A stretch of DNA of 64,000 bases from Halosolutus halophilus (GCF_022869805.1 NZ_CP094974.1:4092001-4156000); one strand, 5' to 3'. Numbered from the stretch's first letter, positions 43,880 to 55,133 are shown. Numbers and translations are program-made. The notes: generated by a model not told the origin, from the letters alone.

Positions 43880-44362
43880 ATGGAACTCCGACCAGCCACG
43901 ATGGACGATCGCGAGGCGATCAGGGAGGTCGCGCGAGCCACCTGGCACGACACCTACGACGAACTCGACGTCGAGACGATCGACGAGACGATCGACGACT
44001 GGTACGGCGACGAGACCCTGAAACTGGCCCTGGAACAGGCCGGGACCGCGTTCCTCGTCGCGGAGAAAGACGGGGAGGTCGTCGGCTTCACCCACGGCGT
44101 CGTCCAGAACGACGAGGGCGACGTCCTCCGGATGGCCGTCCACCCGGACCACCAGGGAGAGGGTATCGGGACCGAGTTACACGAACGGCTCCGGGAGGAC
44201 CTGCAGGATTTCAACATGGAACGGATGCGGGCGATCGACCTCGCGTCGAACGAGGTCGGACAGCGGTTCTACGAGCAACAGGGGTTCGAGCGGACCGGAG
44301 AGGGCGAGGTCGAGATGGGCGGCGAACAGCGCCGGGAAGTGGTCTACACCCTCGAATTGTAG
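43880..44362 (+). CDS. GNAT-family N-acetyltransferase, tandem paralogue
   Basis: The 160-residue protein aligns with the preceding gene end to end (REVARATWHDTYDELDVETID; MAVHPDHQGEGIGTELHERL; GFERTGEGEVEMGG; the same YTLEL ending), so the pair arose by tandem duplication. It has its own promoter-like ACTTTGGTA box 30 bp before the ATG at 43880, so the copies can be regulated separately. Confidence 0.9.
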   Translation: MELRPATMDDREAIREVARATWHDTYDELDVETIDETIDDWYGDETLKLALEQAGTAFLVAEKDGEVVGFTHGVVQNDEGDVLRMAVHPDHQGEGIGTELHERLREDLQDFNMERMRAIDLASNEVGQRFYEQQGFERTGEGEVEMGGEQRREVVYTLEL

Positions 44363-44532
44363 CCGGAACCGGTGGCGCCGCGGCCGGACCGGGAGGCCGT
44401 AGTCGAGAGGGCCGAAAACCGTGATCGAAAGCGCGGAACGCCGATCGTCGACCCCGCTACAAGAAGGGGCTTGCAAATTCACCGGTCGGAAGCAAGTGAT
44501 TCGCCACCATCTGTTAGTGAAGAACTCCCACC

Positions 44533-45849
44533 ATGGCCACGAAATCGCCGAGTGAGGCGGACATTCTCCGTCCGATTAAGCACACATCGACGACGTATTA
44601 CGCGCTAGTCGCCGTCGCTGGTCTGGCGTTCGTGCTCTTCCTGATCGGCTGGGGGTACCAGCTCGCAGAAGGGCTGGTGGTGACCGGCCTTTCGGACTGG
44701 GGTAGCGGTGGTGGCGTGACCTGGGGACTGTACATCGGCGCGTTCATCTGGTGGGTCGGCATCGCTCACGGCGGGATCATCCTCTCGGCGGCCGTTCGGC
44801 TCCTCGGAATGGACCGATACATGCCGGTCGCTCGATTGGCCGAACTGCTGACGATCGCCGGGCTCTCCGCCGCGGGCTTTTACATCATCATTCACCTGGG
44901 CCGACCCGATCGGATGGTCACCAGCGTCCTGGGACACTACCACATTACGGTGCACGCCTCGCCGCTGGTATGGGACGTGACCGTCATTACGGCCTACTTC
45001 GTGTTGACCGCGACGTATCTGGCGTTGACGGTCCGCTACGACGTCACGCGTCTTCGCGACGAGTTGCCGGATCGGCTGGATCCGATCTACAGGGGGCTGA
45101 CGATCGGCTACACGGAGCGGGAGGACGAAATCGTCCAGCGGATGGTCTGGTGGCTCGCGCTGGCGATCATCATCATGGCCCCGCTCCTGCTCCACGGGGG
45201 CGTCATCCCGTGGCTGTTCGCGGTGCTCCCGACGTACCCGACGTGGTACGGCGGCGTGCAGGGACCGCAGTTCCTCACGATCGCGCTGACCTCGGCGATC
45301 AGCGGCGTGATCCTCCTCTCCTACGGCTTCCGCTGGGGTTACGACTGGGATCACATCATCACCGACGACATCTTCCGCGGATTACTGCTGTGGCTCGGAT
45401 TCTTCTGCCTGCTGTTCCTCTGGCTCCAGCTTCAGCAGAACGTCACCGGCCTCTTCAAGGCCCCGGTCGACGTGACCCACGCCGCAGAGGCGCGGCTCGG
45501 AAACCCCATCTATCAGACCTCGATGTTGCTGGTCTTTACGGTGCTCGCGTACATCTTCGCGCAGACGATCCGGCCGAGCCTCTTCACCAAGAAGCGAGCC
45601 GTCGCATCGGGCATCATGGTGCTCACCGCGACGGTCATGGAGAAGGTCCTCTTCGTCGTCGAGGGCTTCCTGCATCCGACTTTCGACATCTACGAAGCGA
45701 CGCCCGGCACGTACGTCCCGAGTCTCATCGAGATCATGTCGCTCGTCGGGACGATCGCCATGGTGGCGTTGATCTTCCTCCTCGTCGCGAAAGTCGTCCC
45801 CGTAGTGGAACTGCACGCGATCGAACACCTGCGGGACGACCACGAGTAG
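44533..45849 (+). CDS. NrfD/PsrC-family quinone-interacting membrane protein
   Basis: NrfD-type proteins are the membrane anchor that exchanges electrons between quinones and periplasmic oxidoreductases. The 438-residue protein has about nine to ten helices, including WWVGIAHGGIILSAAVRLLG and GFYIIIHLGRPDRM. Normally it lies next to a 4Fe-4S subunit and a molybdopterin or cytochrome subunit. Here no such partner is in the window, so it is an orphan. The C-terminal helices are followed by VVELHAIEHLRDDHE. Confidence 0.87.
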   Translation: MATKSPSEADILRPIKHTSTTYYALVAVAGLAFVLFLIGWGYQLAEGLVVTGLSDWGSGGGVTWGLYIGAFIWWVGIAHGGIILSAAVRLLGMDRYMPVARLAELLTIAGLSAAGFYIIIHLGRPDRMVTSVLGHYHITVHASPLVWDVTVITAYFVLTATYLALTVRYDVTRLRDELPDRLDPIYRGLTIGYTEREDEIVQRMVWWLALAIIIMAPLLLHGGVIPWLFAVLPTYPTWYGGVQGPQFLTIALTSAISGVILLSYGFRWGYDWDHIITDDIFRGLLLWLGFFCLLFLWLQLQQNVTGLFKAPVDVTHAAEARLGNPIYQTSMLLVFTVLAYIFAQTIRPSLFTKKRAVASGIMVLTATVMEKVLFVVEGFLHPTFDIYEATPGTYVPSLIEIMSLVGTIAMVALIFLLVAKVVPVVELHAIEHLRDDHE

Positions 45850-46088
45850 CGACGACCGTCACCTCGAGCGATCCACCGCTTGCTCCGTCCGGACGGTTTC
45901 GGGGTACACCAGACGAGACGGGAGCCGACAGCAGCGTCTCGCCGATACTTCTGGGGGTGATCGAACGATAACCGTCGGTCCGATCGAAGACTGCGTGTAC
46001 CAGCAACTATTTATTCTCCCCTGCTAAATCCAGATTTAGATATGTCTAATCCTTTGCTCGGACGAGGGGACGCTCCGAGTGAGCGTCG
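45850..46088. other. intergenic region with regulated promoter
   Basis: Sequence before 46000 shows no gene. The second half carries the promoter and operator of the metal transporter, described separately. Confidence 0.5.
46007..46049 (+). promoter_or_regulatory. metal-transporter promoter with DtxR-like operator
   Basis: A TATA-type box CTATTTAT (46007-46014) is followed, at the expected transcription start, by two overlapping palindromes. These are CTAAATC-CA-GATTTAG (46024-46039, perfect 7-bp arms) and TTAGA-TATG-TCTAA (46036-46049, perfect 5-bp arms). The second resembles the TTAGG-N4-CCTAA-like boxes of DtxR/MntR-family metalloregulators. Overlap with the start site suggests repression. 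The regulator identity is inferred. Confidence 0.6.
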
Positions 46089-47312
46089 ATGAACGAACTG
46101 CTCGTCGTTCTCCTCGAATCGCTCCGGGATAGCTACGTCCAGGTGAGCGCGTTCGTCGCGGTGACGGTCCTGGCGTTCGGACTGGCCCAGTACCGGACCG
46201 ACGGCGCGCTCCTCGCCGCGATCGAGGACAACGAGCGCCTGCAGGTGCTGTTCGGCGGCCTCCTCGGGTTGACCCCCGGCTGTGGCGGCGCGATCGTCGT
46301 CATGCCGCTGTACGTTCGCGGAACGGTCAGCTTCGGGACCGTCGTCGCGACGCTCGGCGCGACCGCTGGCGACTCGGCGTTCGTCATCCTCGCGCTCGCC
46401 CCGGAAGCCGCGATTTACGCCTACGCGATCGCCTTCGCGGCATCGGTCGCCACCGGCTACCTCGTCGATTCAGTTGGCCTCGGCGTCTCCCGCATCGACG
46501 CGGCCGTCGCACAGCTCTCGCCCGCGATGGCCGACGGCGGCACCGTTGTCAACAGTGGCGTCGGGTCCAATCCCGCCCACGACTACGGCTGTCCGGCACC
46601 CACCCACGCCCACGAATCGGGGCCGGACCGCCGCTCTCGGGTGCTCACTCCACTCTCCCACTTCGCCCACGTCGCGTGGTGGGTGGCCGCCGTCGCGGGG
46701 CTCGTCCTCGGGACGATCTACCTGCTCCGCGGCGGTCCCGAAGTCGCGCTCGCACCCGGGATCGGCTTCGACGGCCTGTTCACGGTCGTCGGGATCGCCG
46801 GCGCGGTGCTGTCGCTGTACCTCTACGCGATCGGTCGCCACTACGTCGGCGAGGGAGAGATCGCACGCGCTCGAGACTCCTTCGGGTCGGTCTACGACAC
46901 GCTCACCCACGCGGCGATGGAGACCAGTTTCGTCACCGTCTGGGTGCTCGTGGCCTTCCTCATCTACGAGTACGCCGTCCTCCTCACGGGGCTAAACGTC
47001 GCCACCGTCGCCGCGGCCGCGGGCGTCCTCGCCCCGATCGGCGGCGCGGCCGTCGGCCTGATCCCCGGTTGCGGCCCGCAGATCCTGCTGGCGAGCGTCT
47101 ACGCCGAAGGCGGCCTGCCCTTCTCGGCGCTGACTGCCAACGCGATCGCGCAGGACGGCGACGCGCTGTTCCCGCTGCTGGCCGTCGACGCCAGAGCGGC
47201 GATCGTCGCGACGATCTACAACTTCCTGCCCGCCGTCGTCGTCGGCGTCGCGCTCAACCTGCTCTGGGGACCCGTCTTCGGCATGCCGGAGTTCGGATTC
47301 GGCGTGCTCTGA
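46089..47312 (+). CDS. putative manganese/heavy-metal transporter (ArsP_2/NPMT family)
   Basis: The 407-residue protein has ~10 membrane helices in two homologous halves, each with a conserved glycine-cysteine motif: LLGLTPGCGGAIVVMPLY in the first and VGLIPGCGPQILLASVY in the second. This is typical of the putative manganese transporter family (PF11449). A His-rich loop (DYGCPAPTHAHESGPD) between the halves may bind metal. The DtxR-like operator overlapping its promoter supports a role in metal homeostasis. Direction of transport is not known. Confidence 0.85.
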   Translation: MNELLVVLLESLRDSYVQVSAFVAVTVLAFGLAQYRTDGALLAAIEDNERLQVLFGGLLGLTPGCGGAIVVMPLYVRGTVSFGTVVATLGATAGDSAFVILALAPEAAIYAYAIAFAASVATGYLVDSVGLGVSRIDAAVAQLSPAMADGGTVVNSGVGSNPAHDYGCPAPTHAHESGPDRRSRVLTPLSHFAHVAWWVAAVAGLVLGTIYLLRGGPEVALAPGIGFDGLFTVVGIAGAVLSLYLYAIGRHYVGEGEIARARDSFGSVYDTLTHAAMETSFVTVWVLVAFLIYEYAVLLTGLNVATVAAAAGVLAPIGGAAVGLIPGCGPQILLASVYAEGGLPFSALTANAIAQDGDALFPLLAVDARAAIVATIYNFLPAVVVGVALNLLWGPVFGMPEFGFGVL

Positions 47313-47457
47313 GCGACGGCAGCTTCATCGCGTTCTGGACGTAGCATCAATGGTAGTGATACCGCTGTTGGGCTAGAAGTCGCAGATACGTACACGAGTA
47401 CGAGCAAAATGTGATACAGACGATAGATATACTAAGATGTAATTCGGCTGTAGTATC

Positions 47458-48888
47458 ATGTTTCTACGGGACGTTCGTCGACGATGGGGCCGCAGACCCC
47501 ATTCACCCTGGGCGTTCATCGGGTTGCTATTCGCGCCAGGGATCGTCGTCCACGAACTGGCCCACGCGGGGGCATGTCGTCTCCTTGGTGTCGAACTCAC
47601 TCAGATGAGACTCGTGGGGCTGCCTGTGATTCCGGCCGGTTTGACGAAACCGGCGCTGGGATGGGTGCGTCACGAACGGCCAAGTTCCGCGTGGAAGGCG
47701 TTCCTGATCGCGATCGCCCCACTGTTCGTCAACACGGTGGCGGCGCTGTCTGTCTTCACCGCAGTAACGAGGTCCCTCCTTCCCGTTGAAATCATCACCT
47801 ATCCGAACAAGGTGTCCGGCCTCGTTCGACTCTACTGGGACATCCTCGCAGTCGAAACGGGACCGCAGACGCAACTACTGGGATTGCTTGGGCTCTGGGT
47901 TGGGATTTCGTTGGCCGTGACGGCGATGCCGAGCACCCGAGACGCGCTCAATACGATCGTTGTCTCACTCGAATCGGAAGAACTCGAACGACGCCTCGTT
48001 TACGGTCCGTCAGTCGTCCTCTTCCTCCTAGCCGGCAGCGCATTTGGCTTTGGACTCCTGTACGCAGTCGCGCTCACAGCCGTCGGACTGGGTGGGAGAG
48101 AAGCGCTCGTTGCCGTCCGCTACGATTTCGTCGGATATGTCTTCGTTTCGGTTATCGTCACGCTAACGGTTGAACGGCGCGGGTTCGTCGGAATTCTTCG
48201 GAGTCGGTTGACAAACCCTGGTCGCTCGTTCCTCGAGTTGACACCCGTCGTTCTCGGGCGAATACTGGCTCTCCAACGGCGGATCGAAGCCGACGAATCA
48301 CTCACCGACGAGACTATCGCGTTCCTGGTGGACCACCTCGATCACAGTCATTGGGAGGTCCGCTATCAGTCGGCGTCCGCCCTCGCCACATTCGCCTGGG
48401 AAGACCACGGCCGTCTCAGATCGTGGACGGACCGTCTGGTCGAACGAGCGGTCGCCGAATCCGTCGATTCGGTTCGGGTCAAGTTGCTCTACAGTATCAG
48501 CGTTGGAGCTATTCCGGATACCGATCGCGAGCTACTTCGTGACGTTAGTATCGACGCGCTCACTGCCGAATCTACGGACCTTCGTCTCGTTGCATCGCAA
48601 GTCATCGGCCGACTCGCGAAAGCTGACCCGGAGTTAGTGTCCACGCACGTCGAGACAGTACTCGAGGCGCTTACCGACAGTGAGCTATCGGAAACCGCGC
48701 GTGGAAATCTTGCGGTAACGATCTCGAGAATCGCAGACGAAGTTCCGGGTGCAGTCCGGCCGTATCGCGACGACCTCGCGACCTATCGGACGGATTCAAA
48801 CGAGAAAGTCGCGACATTTGTCGAGCGGGCGCTCGAGCGAACTGCTGACGAGGCCGGTGTATCACAATTGGCCTCGCGTGAGGGCTGA
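47458..48888 (+). CDS. membrane zinc metalloprotease (M50/DUF3267-like) fused to HEAT repeats
   Basis: The first ~230 residues form a membrane domain with the zinc-protease motif HELAH (GIVVHELAHAGACRLLG) in a helix and a later MPSTRDALN segment that may supply the third, acidic ligand. The remaining ~200 residues are helical HEAT-like repeats (HWEVRYQSASALATFAWED, STDLRLVASQVIGRLAKAD, LSETARGNLAVTISRIAD). The gene uses more A/T-ending codons than its neighbours, suggesting transfer or relaxed selection. A GATATACTAA box lies 32 bp before the ATG. The substrate is unknown. Confidence 0.78.
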   Translation: MFLRDVRRRWGRRPHSPWAFIGLLFAPGIVVHELAHAGACRLLGVELTQMRLVGLPVIPAGLTKPALGWVRHERPSSAWKAFLIAIAPLFVNTVAALSVFTAVTRSLLPVEIITYPNKVSGLVRLYWDILAVETGPQTQLLGLLGLWVGISLAVTAMPSTRDALNTIVVSLESEELERRLVYGPSVVLFLLAGSAFGFGLLYAVALTAVGLGGREALVAVRYDFVGYVFVSVIVTLTVERRGFVGILRSRLTNPGRSFLELTPVVLGRILALQRRIEADESLTDETIAFLVDHLDHSHWEVRYQSASALATFAWEDHGRLRSWTDRLVERAVAESVDSVRVKLLYSISVGAIPDTDRELLRDVSIDALTAESTDLRLVASQVIGRLAKADPELVSTHVETVLEALTDSELSETARGNLAVTISRIADEVPGAVRPYRDDLATYRTDSNEKVATFVERALERTADEAGVSQLASREG

Positions 48889-48934
48889 AGCAGTTGTAAA
48901 CGGAGTTTGAGAGCGGTCGGCTCACGAAGGCGAT

Positions 48935-49237
48935 CTACCTAACTGGTTTCGCCGTCCCTCGGCCAGGGGTTCGTGTACGTGGACCGCTCGGTAGCGTACC
49001 CTCGTCAAGTGTCAGCCGCGCGTTCTCCACGGCGCCGCCGGTCGCCTCACCGAACGTGAGACAGACGCTCCAGTGAGCATCCGATTCCTCGCCGAGGAAA
49101 CAGCCGAAGCCGCCGTCGAGATGTCCATCGTTTGCGACGGTGGAGTCGATCCAGCCGTCGGCCTCCTCGGAGATGTCGGCCCGGGCGCTCCGGTCAGAGC
49201 CATCGGAACGACCTTCGGTACCGATTGTAGATGGCAC
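48935..49237 (-). CDS. short hypothetical ORF, possibly a gene remnant
   Basis: The 100-codon reading frame has good haloarchaeal codon bias in its middle (ADISEEADGWIDSTVANDGHL, CFLGEESDAHWSVCLTFGEA) but ill-defined ends, with no promoter and a basic C-terminus (PRTRTPGRGTAKPVR). It may be a fragment of a longer gene. Nothing identifies the family. Confidence 0.35.
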   Translation of the reverse strand: MPSTIGTEGRSDGSDRSARADISEEADGWIDSTVANDGHLDGGFGCFLGEESDAHWSVCLTFGEATGGAVENARLTLDEGTLPSGPRTRTPGRGTAKPVR

Positions 49238-49344
49238 AAACGATAGTACACTCGAGGTGATGCACGTCGAAACGGAATACTGAAGAAACCAACGAAACGC
49301 GTGCTACTCGAGCACCGCCACCCCGACGACCGCCCGATCCCGGC

Positions 49345-51402
<2,058 letters not shown>

Positions 51403-51493
51403 AGTGAGTTCGATAAGGAACTGGAGCCACTTGACCGGCACGCTTGTCGCGCTGCCCACAGCATTATCGATCCGGGACGCGTCGACTATCCCG

Positions 51494-52150
51494 ATGACAC
51501 CGCCGACGATCCTCGTCGTTCACAACGAGATCGACGACGACTACGACTACCACGCCCTCGCGCTCGCCGACCACTTTCCGGGCTGTCTCGAGTGTGACTT
51601 CCCCGCCGGCGAGCGGCCCGACCTCGAAGGGGTCGACGGCGTCGTCCTGACGGGAAGCACGGCGGGCGTCTACGAGGTGGAGGACGAGCCCTGGATCGCG
51701 GACCAGGGGGAGCTAGTACACGAACTCGTCGAGCGCCGGATCCCGACGCTGGGCGTCTGTTTCGGCCACCAGATCGCGAACGCTGCGCTCGGCGGTCGAG
51801 TCGAACGCGTCGGGACGACACACCGGCTGGTCGGGATCGAACTCGCGGACGACCCGCTGTTCGACGGCGTCGAACCGATCGTCCCGGCGGTACACGGTGA
51901 CGTCGTACTGGAGCCCGGCGACGACATGGACGTCATCGCGACGACCGATTACTACCCCCATTTCGGGACGAAACACCGTGTGGCCCCGCTGTGGACGGTT
52001 CAGTTTCACCCGGAGTTTACGAGCGACTTTCACGAGGAGATCGAGGCCGATTTCGGGTGGACGGAGACGGCCCACTCCTACGAGAACGTGACCGCCCACC
52101 GCGTCTTCGACAACTTCGTCTCGCTCGTCGGGGCGGCGTCCGACGGCTGA
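51494..52150 (+). CDS. class I glutamine amidotransferase-like protein
   Basis: The 218-residue protein has the GATase nucleophile elbow [15 protein letters not shown] and the His/Glu pair in VQFHPEFT. It stands alone, without a synthase domain, like the YLR126C/guaA-like orphan amidotransferases. The biosynthetic partner is not in view. A CATTATC box lies 32 bp before the ATG, indicating a leaderless transcript divergent from uvrB. Confidence 0.88.
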   Translation: MTPPTILVVHNEIDDDYDYHALALADHFPGCLECDFPAGERPDLEGVDGVVLTGSTAGVYEVEDEPWIADQGELVHELVERRIPTLGVCFGHQIANAALGGRVERVGTTHRLVGIELADDPLFDGVEPIVPAVHGDVVLEPGDDMDVIATTDYYPHFGTKHRVAPLWTVQFHPEFTSDFHEEIEADFGWTETAHSYENVTAHRVFDNFVSLVGAASDG

Positions 52151-52185
52151 TCGGCGCTGGCCTCGAGAGCGGATCCGGGACGGAA

Positions 52186-52941
52186 TCAGTCCGCGTCAGC
52201 CATCGGTCCGTCGACCGTCAGTTTGACCGTGAAGTCGCGATCCATCACGTCCTGGGGCGGCTCCAGGTAGCCGATCGCGTAGGCCGTGTATGCCGTCCCT
52301 CGTTCGAGCGTGACGTCGAACGAGGCGACGATCGTGTCAGGATCGCCGGCCGGCCGGACCGTCACGGTGTACGCGCCGGCGGGGACCGGGACGTAGTCGC
52401 TCGAGTCGGTAAACTCGACGTCCTCGAACACGGGCTGGTCGTCGGCGTAGACGTCGACGGCCGGCGCGTCGGGAGCGGCGTGGACGAGTCTGACGAGTGC
52501 GGAGCCGGCGTCCAGCAGGACTGCGGGCTGGAACGTCCCGGAACCGAGTTCACCGATCGCGGCGACCGTGTAGAACGCCGCGCCGAACGCCACGTCACCG
52601 TCGAACGCGACCGTTCCCGGATCGCCGGACGCCGTGATTTTGATCCGGTACGTTCCCGGTTCGATCTCGAGGTACGGCGAGACGTCACCGTAGGCGACGT
52701 CAGCGAGCACGCGATTCCCGTCGACGTAGACGTCGACGTTCGGTGCGTCCGGGGAGAAGTGCGCGACCCGGACGGCGGCTCCGGGTGTATCGACCGGTTT
52801 TCCGTCCCCCTTGCGCTTCTCGTCGGGTTTCGGCCGATCGTCGTGTTCGTGTTCACCGACGGCGAGGACGGTACCGCTCGCCGCAGTCAGTCCACCGGCG
52901 ATCCCCATCGCCTTGAGCGCCGCGCGGCGTGATACTGGCAT
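52186..52941 (-). CDS. exported protein with two DUF4397 domains
   Basis: The start MPVSRRAALKAMGIAGGL carries a twin-arginine signal, so it is exported. The mature protein has two homologous DUF4397 modules: VRVAHFSPDAPNVDVYVDG ... and VRLVHAAPDAPAVDVYADD ..., each an immunoglobulin-like beta fold. A charged linker (HEHDDRPKPDEKRKGDGK) separates signal and domains. These proteins are thought to be cell-surface components; the function is unknown. It is convergent with the amidotransferase gene. Confidence 0.87.
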   Translation of the reverse strand: MPVSRRAALKAMGIAGGLTAASGTVLAVGEHEHDDRPKPDEKRKGDGKPVDTPGAAVRVAHFSPDAPNVDVYVDGNRVLADVAYGDVSPYLEIEPGTYRIKITASGDPGTVAFDGDVAFGAAFYTVAAIGELGSGTFQPAVLLDAGSALVRLVHAAPDAPAVDVYADDQPVFEDVEFTDSSDYVPVPAGAYTVTVRPAGDPDTIVASFDVTLERGTAYTAYAIGYLEPPQDVMDRDFTVKLTVDGPMADAD

Positions 52942-53189
52942 GATGCGATCGTGATGGAGGATCGGGAAGACAAATAGCCGACAGTCAGTAGCGCGACTAG
53001 TTCCGGCGTTTCCGTCCGGCGATTTCGAGATATCACGCCCCTGTGATCGGAAGGACGCCTGTACGGCGACGTCGACGTACCGGTATCCCGATAGTACGAT
53101 CGTGTAAGTGCCGAATTCCACGGGCCGATCGATCGGACGTGGCTGGTGCCCGGCCAACCGTTATGGGCGGCGACGGGGTAGCGCGGCGC

Positions 53190-53456
53190 ATGACGGACCA
53201 CCTCCAGCAGGCCCGCGACGACCTCGAAGAGGCCGCCAAGAGCGCCGACGACGACGTGCGCGACGATATCCGCGAGACCACCGACGCGTTCTCCGACTAC
53301 GTGATGAGCGACACTCAGCCGGATCACGCCCTCCTCGACGAACGGCTCAATACCCTCCGGCAGGTCAGCCAGCAGGCGGACGGCAACACCGAGACCAAGG
53401 TCGAGTCGGCCATCGAGACGCTCGAGAACTACCGCGAGACGATCGATCAGGCCTGA
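53190..53456 (+). CDS. small coiled-coil haloarchaeal protein (DUF7553-like)
   Basis: The 88-residue protein is almost entirely helical and charged (HLQQARDDLEEAAKSADDDV, LLDERLNTLRQVSQQADG), predicted to be a coiled coil. The start MTDHLQQ is set by a CGTTATGG box 31 bp upstream. A similar short protein is widespread in haloarchaea; I know of no function. It is convergent with the orc1/cdc6 gene. Confidence 0.75.
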   Translation: MTDHLQQARDDLEEAAKSADDDVRDDIRETTDAFSDYVMSDTQPDHALLDERLNTLRQVSQQADGNTETKVESAIETLENYRETIDQA

Positions 53457-53544
53457 AACGCGCGGTTATCGCGCGACAGTCGCGACCGGTAGTGCGCCCC
53501 CGATCGAACGGCTGTCGTGCGATCGGCGTGCCCGCCAGCCGCGC

Positions 53545-54675
53545 TCACTCCAGTCGGTTCAAAATCGCGTCCCTGTCGTACGAGAGGGTGAGCGATCGCG
53601 AGCGGCCGCGACCGTCGACGTCCGCGTAGTCGGCGTCGATCAGGCCCAGTCGATCGAGTTTGTTGACGATCTCGGAGTAGCGCGTGTAGCCGAGGTCGGT
53701 CCGCTCGTGAAAGGCCTCGTAGACGTCGCCGGCCTGTTCCCCGTCGTTGTGGGCGATCACCTCGAGCAAGGCCTGTTCGGTGTCGGTCAGGTTCGAGAGG
53801 CTCCGCGAGAGGGAGATGTACTTCGACTTCTCGTAGGCTTCTTCGACGTCCTCCATCTCGACGGTGCGGCTCGCACGCATCTCGGCGTTGAGTCCCGCCC
53901 GTCGCAGGAGATCGATCCCGACCCGGAGGTCGCCGCTCTCGGCGGTCAACTCGGCCACGCGATCGAGCGTTTCGCGGGAGATGACGCCGTCGTGGAAGCC
54001 CCGTTTCACGCGTTCGTCGAGGATGTCGACGATCTCGGGCTGGTCGTAGACCGGGAAGTAGACGTCTTCCGGCCGGAAGACGCTCTGGACGCGCGAATCC
54101 AGTTCCTCGATGACCTCGAGCGCGGGGTCCGAGGAGACGACGATGACGCCGATCTTCGCACCGGGGTACTCCTCGTGGGCCCGGAGCAGCGAGTACAGCG
54201 TGTCCGAGGCCTCGTTCTCGTAGAAGAGGTAGTTGACGTCGTCGAGCGCGACCACCATGACGCGGTTCTCCTCGACGAGTTTCTCCGCGATCTGGCCGAA
54301 CAGCTTCTTGAACGAGATCCCCGAGGACGGCGGTTCGTAGTCGAAGGTCCCCTCGAACAGCCGCGAGAACACCGAGTATCGGGTCGCGTTGACCTGACAG
54401 TTGACCCGGATCGTCCGGACGTCGCTGGTCTGGGCACCGACCTCGTCGAACAGTTTCTGAATCGCCGTCGTCTTCCCCGTCCCCGGCGGGCCGCGGACCA
54501 CGACGTTCAGCGGACGCGACCCGCGCACCGCGGGCCGGAGCGCGTACGTCAGGCTCCGGGTCTGCTCCTCGCGGTGTTTGAACGTCTCGGGAACGTAGTC
54601 GATTTCGAAGACGTGCTCGTTCCTGAACACGGACTCGTCCCACGACAACATCCCCTCGTCGGGGCCGTCTGCCAT
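53545..54675 (-). CDS. Orc1/Cdc6-type replication initiator
   Basis: These AAA+ proteins bind origin recognition boxes and load the MCM helicase. The 376 residues contain Walker A GPPGTGKTTA, Walker B VVALDDVNYLF, sensor 1 VIVVSSDP, the sensor 2 region DLRVGIDLLRRAG and a C-terminal winged helix (ALLEVIAHNDGEQAGDVYEA). The start MADGPDEGML at 54675 has an AACTAAGTAG box 31 bp upstream. Haloarchaea carry many paralogues, most not essential. No origin-like repeats are seen within 500 bp, so this copy may not mark an origin. Confidence 0.93.
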   Translation of the reverse strand: MADGPDEGMLSWDESVFRNEHVFEIDYVPETFKHREEQTRSLTYALRPAVRGSRPLNVVVRGPPGTGKTTAIQKLFDEVGAQTSDVRTIRVNCQVNATRYSVFSRLFEGTFDYEPPSSGISFKKLFGQIAEKLVEENRVMVVALDDVNYLFYENEASDTLYSLLRAHEEYPGAKIGVIVVSSDPALEVIEELDSRVQSVFRPEDVYFPVYDQPEIVDILDERVKRGFHDGVISRETLDRVAELTAESGDLRVGIDLLRRAGLNAEMRASRTVEMEDVEEAYEKSKYISLSRSLSNLTDTEQALLEVIAHNDGEQAGDVYEAFHERTDLGYTRYSEIVNKLDRLGLIDADYADVDGRGRSRSLTLSYDRDAILNRLE

Positions 54676-54771
54676 TACTTTCACCACGCTGTCGAAGCTA
54701 CTTAGTTGTTCGCAGGATTACGGGTCGCAGGTCGGGAGTTCGCAGTCTCGTCCGCTCGGCCACGCTCACGC

Positions 54772-54939
54772 TCAGGCCGCTTCGACCCGCTCCATCCCGC
54801 GATCGATATCGGCCGGATCGATCCGCCCGCGGTGACTCACCCGAGCGTGGGCCCGGACCAGCCGTTCGACCTCGTCGCTGCTGCTCGATCGGAGCGCGAA
54901 CTGGCAACTTCCCAGCGGACACTCGAATCGGTAAGCCAT
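54772..54939 (-). CDS. DUF1059 small protein
   Basis: This 55-residue protein reads MAYRFECPLGSCQFALRS and ends DIDRGMERVEAA, the typical haloarchaeal DUF1059 form, with a Cys pair (CPLGSC) and HARVSH suggesting metal binding. The family is uncharacterised. It lies upstream of orc1/cdc6 on the same strand with a separate promoter-like sequence. Confidence 0.85.
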   Translation of the reverse strand: MAYRFECPLGSCQFALRSSSSDEVERLVRAHARVSHRGRIDPADIDRGMERVEAA

Positions 54940-55133
54940 ACCATACCAGAGGTCGAGAGCCGTGGTAGGCGTTGTACTTGCACAATCCTGTCGGTCATAC
55001 GGCGTCAGGTCGCGAGCACCGCCCACGGCGATCGAGGACGCGATCGCGATCTCGGTCGCAGTTCTCGTGCAGGCGAGACCCGAAGCACGTGCAAAAGCGT
55101 CGTACTCGCATTCACCCCGTTCGCCGGACGTAG

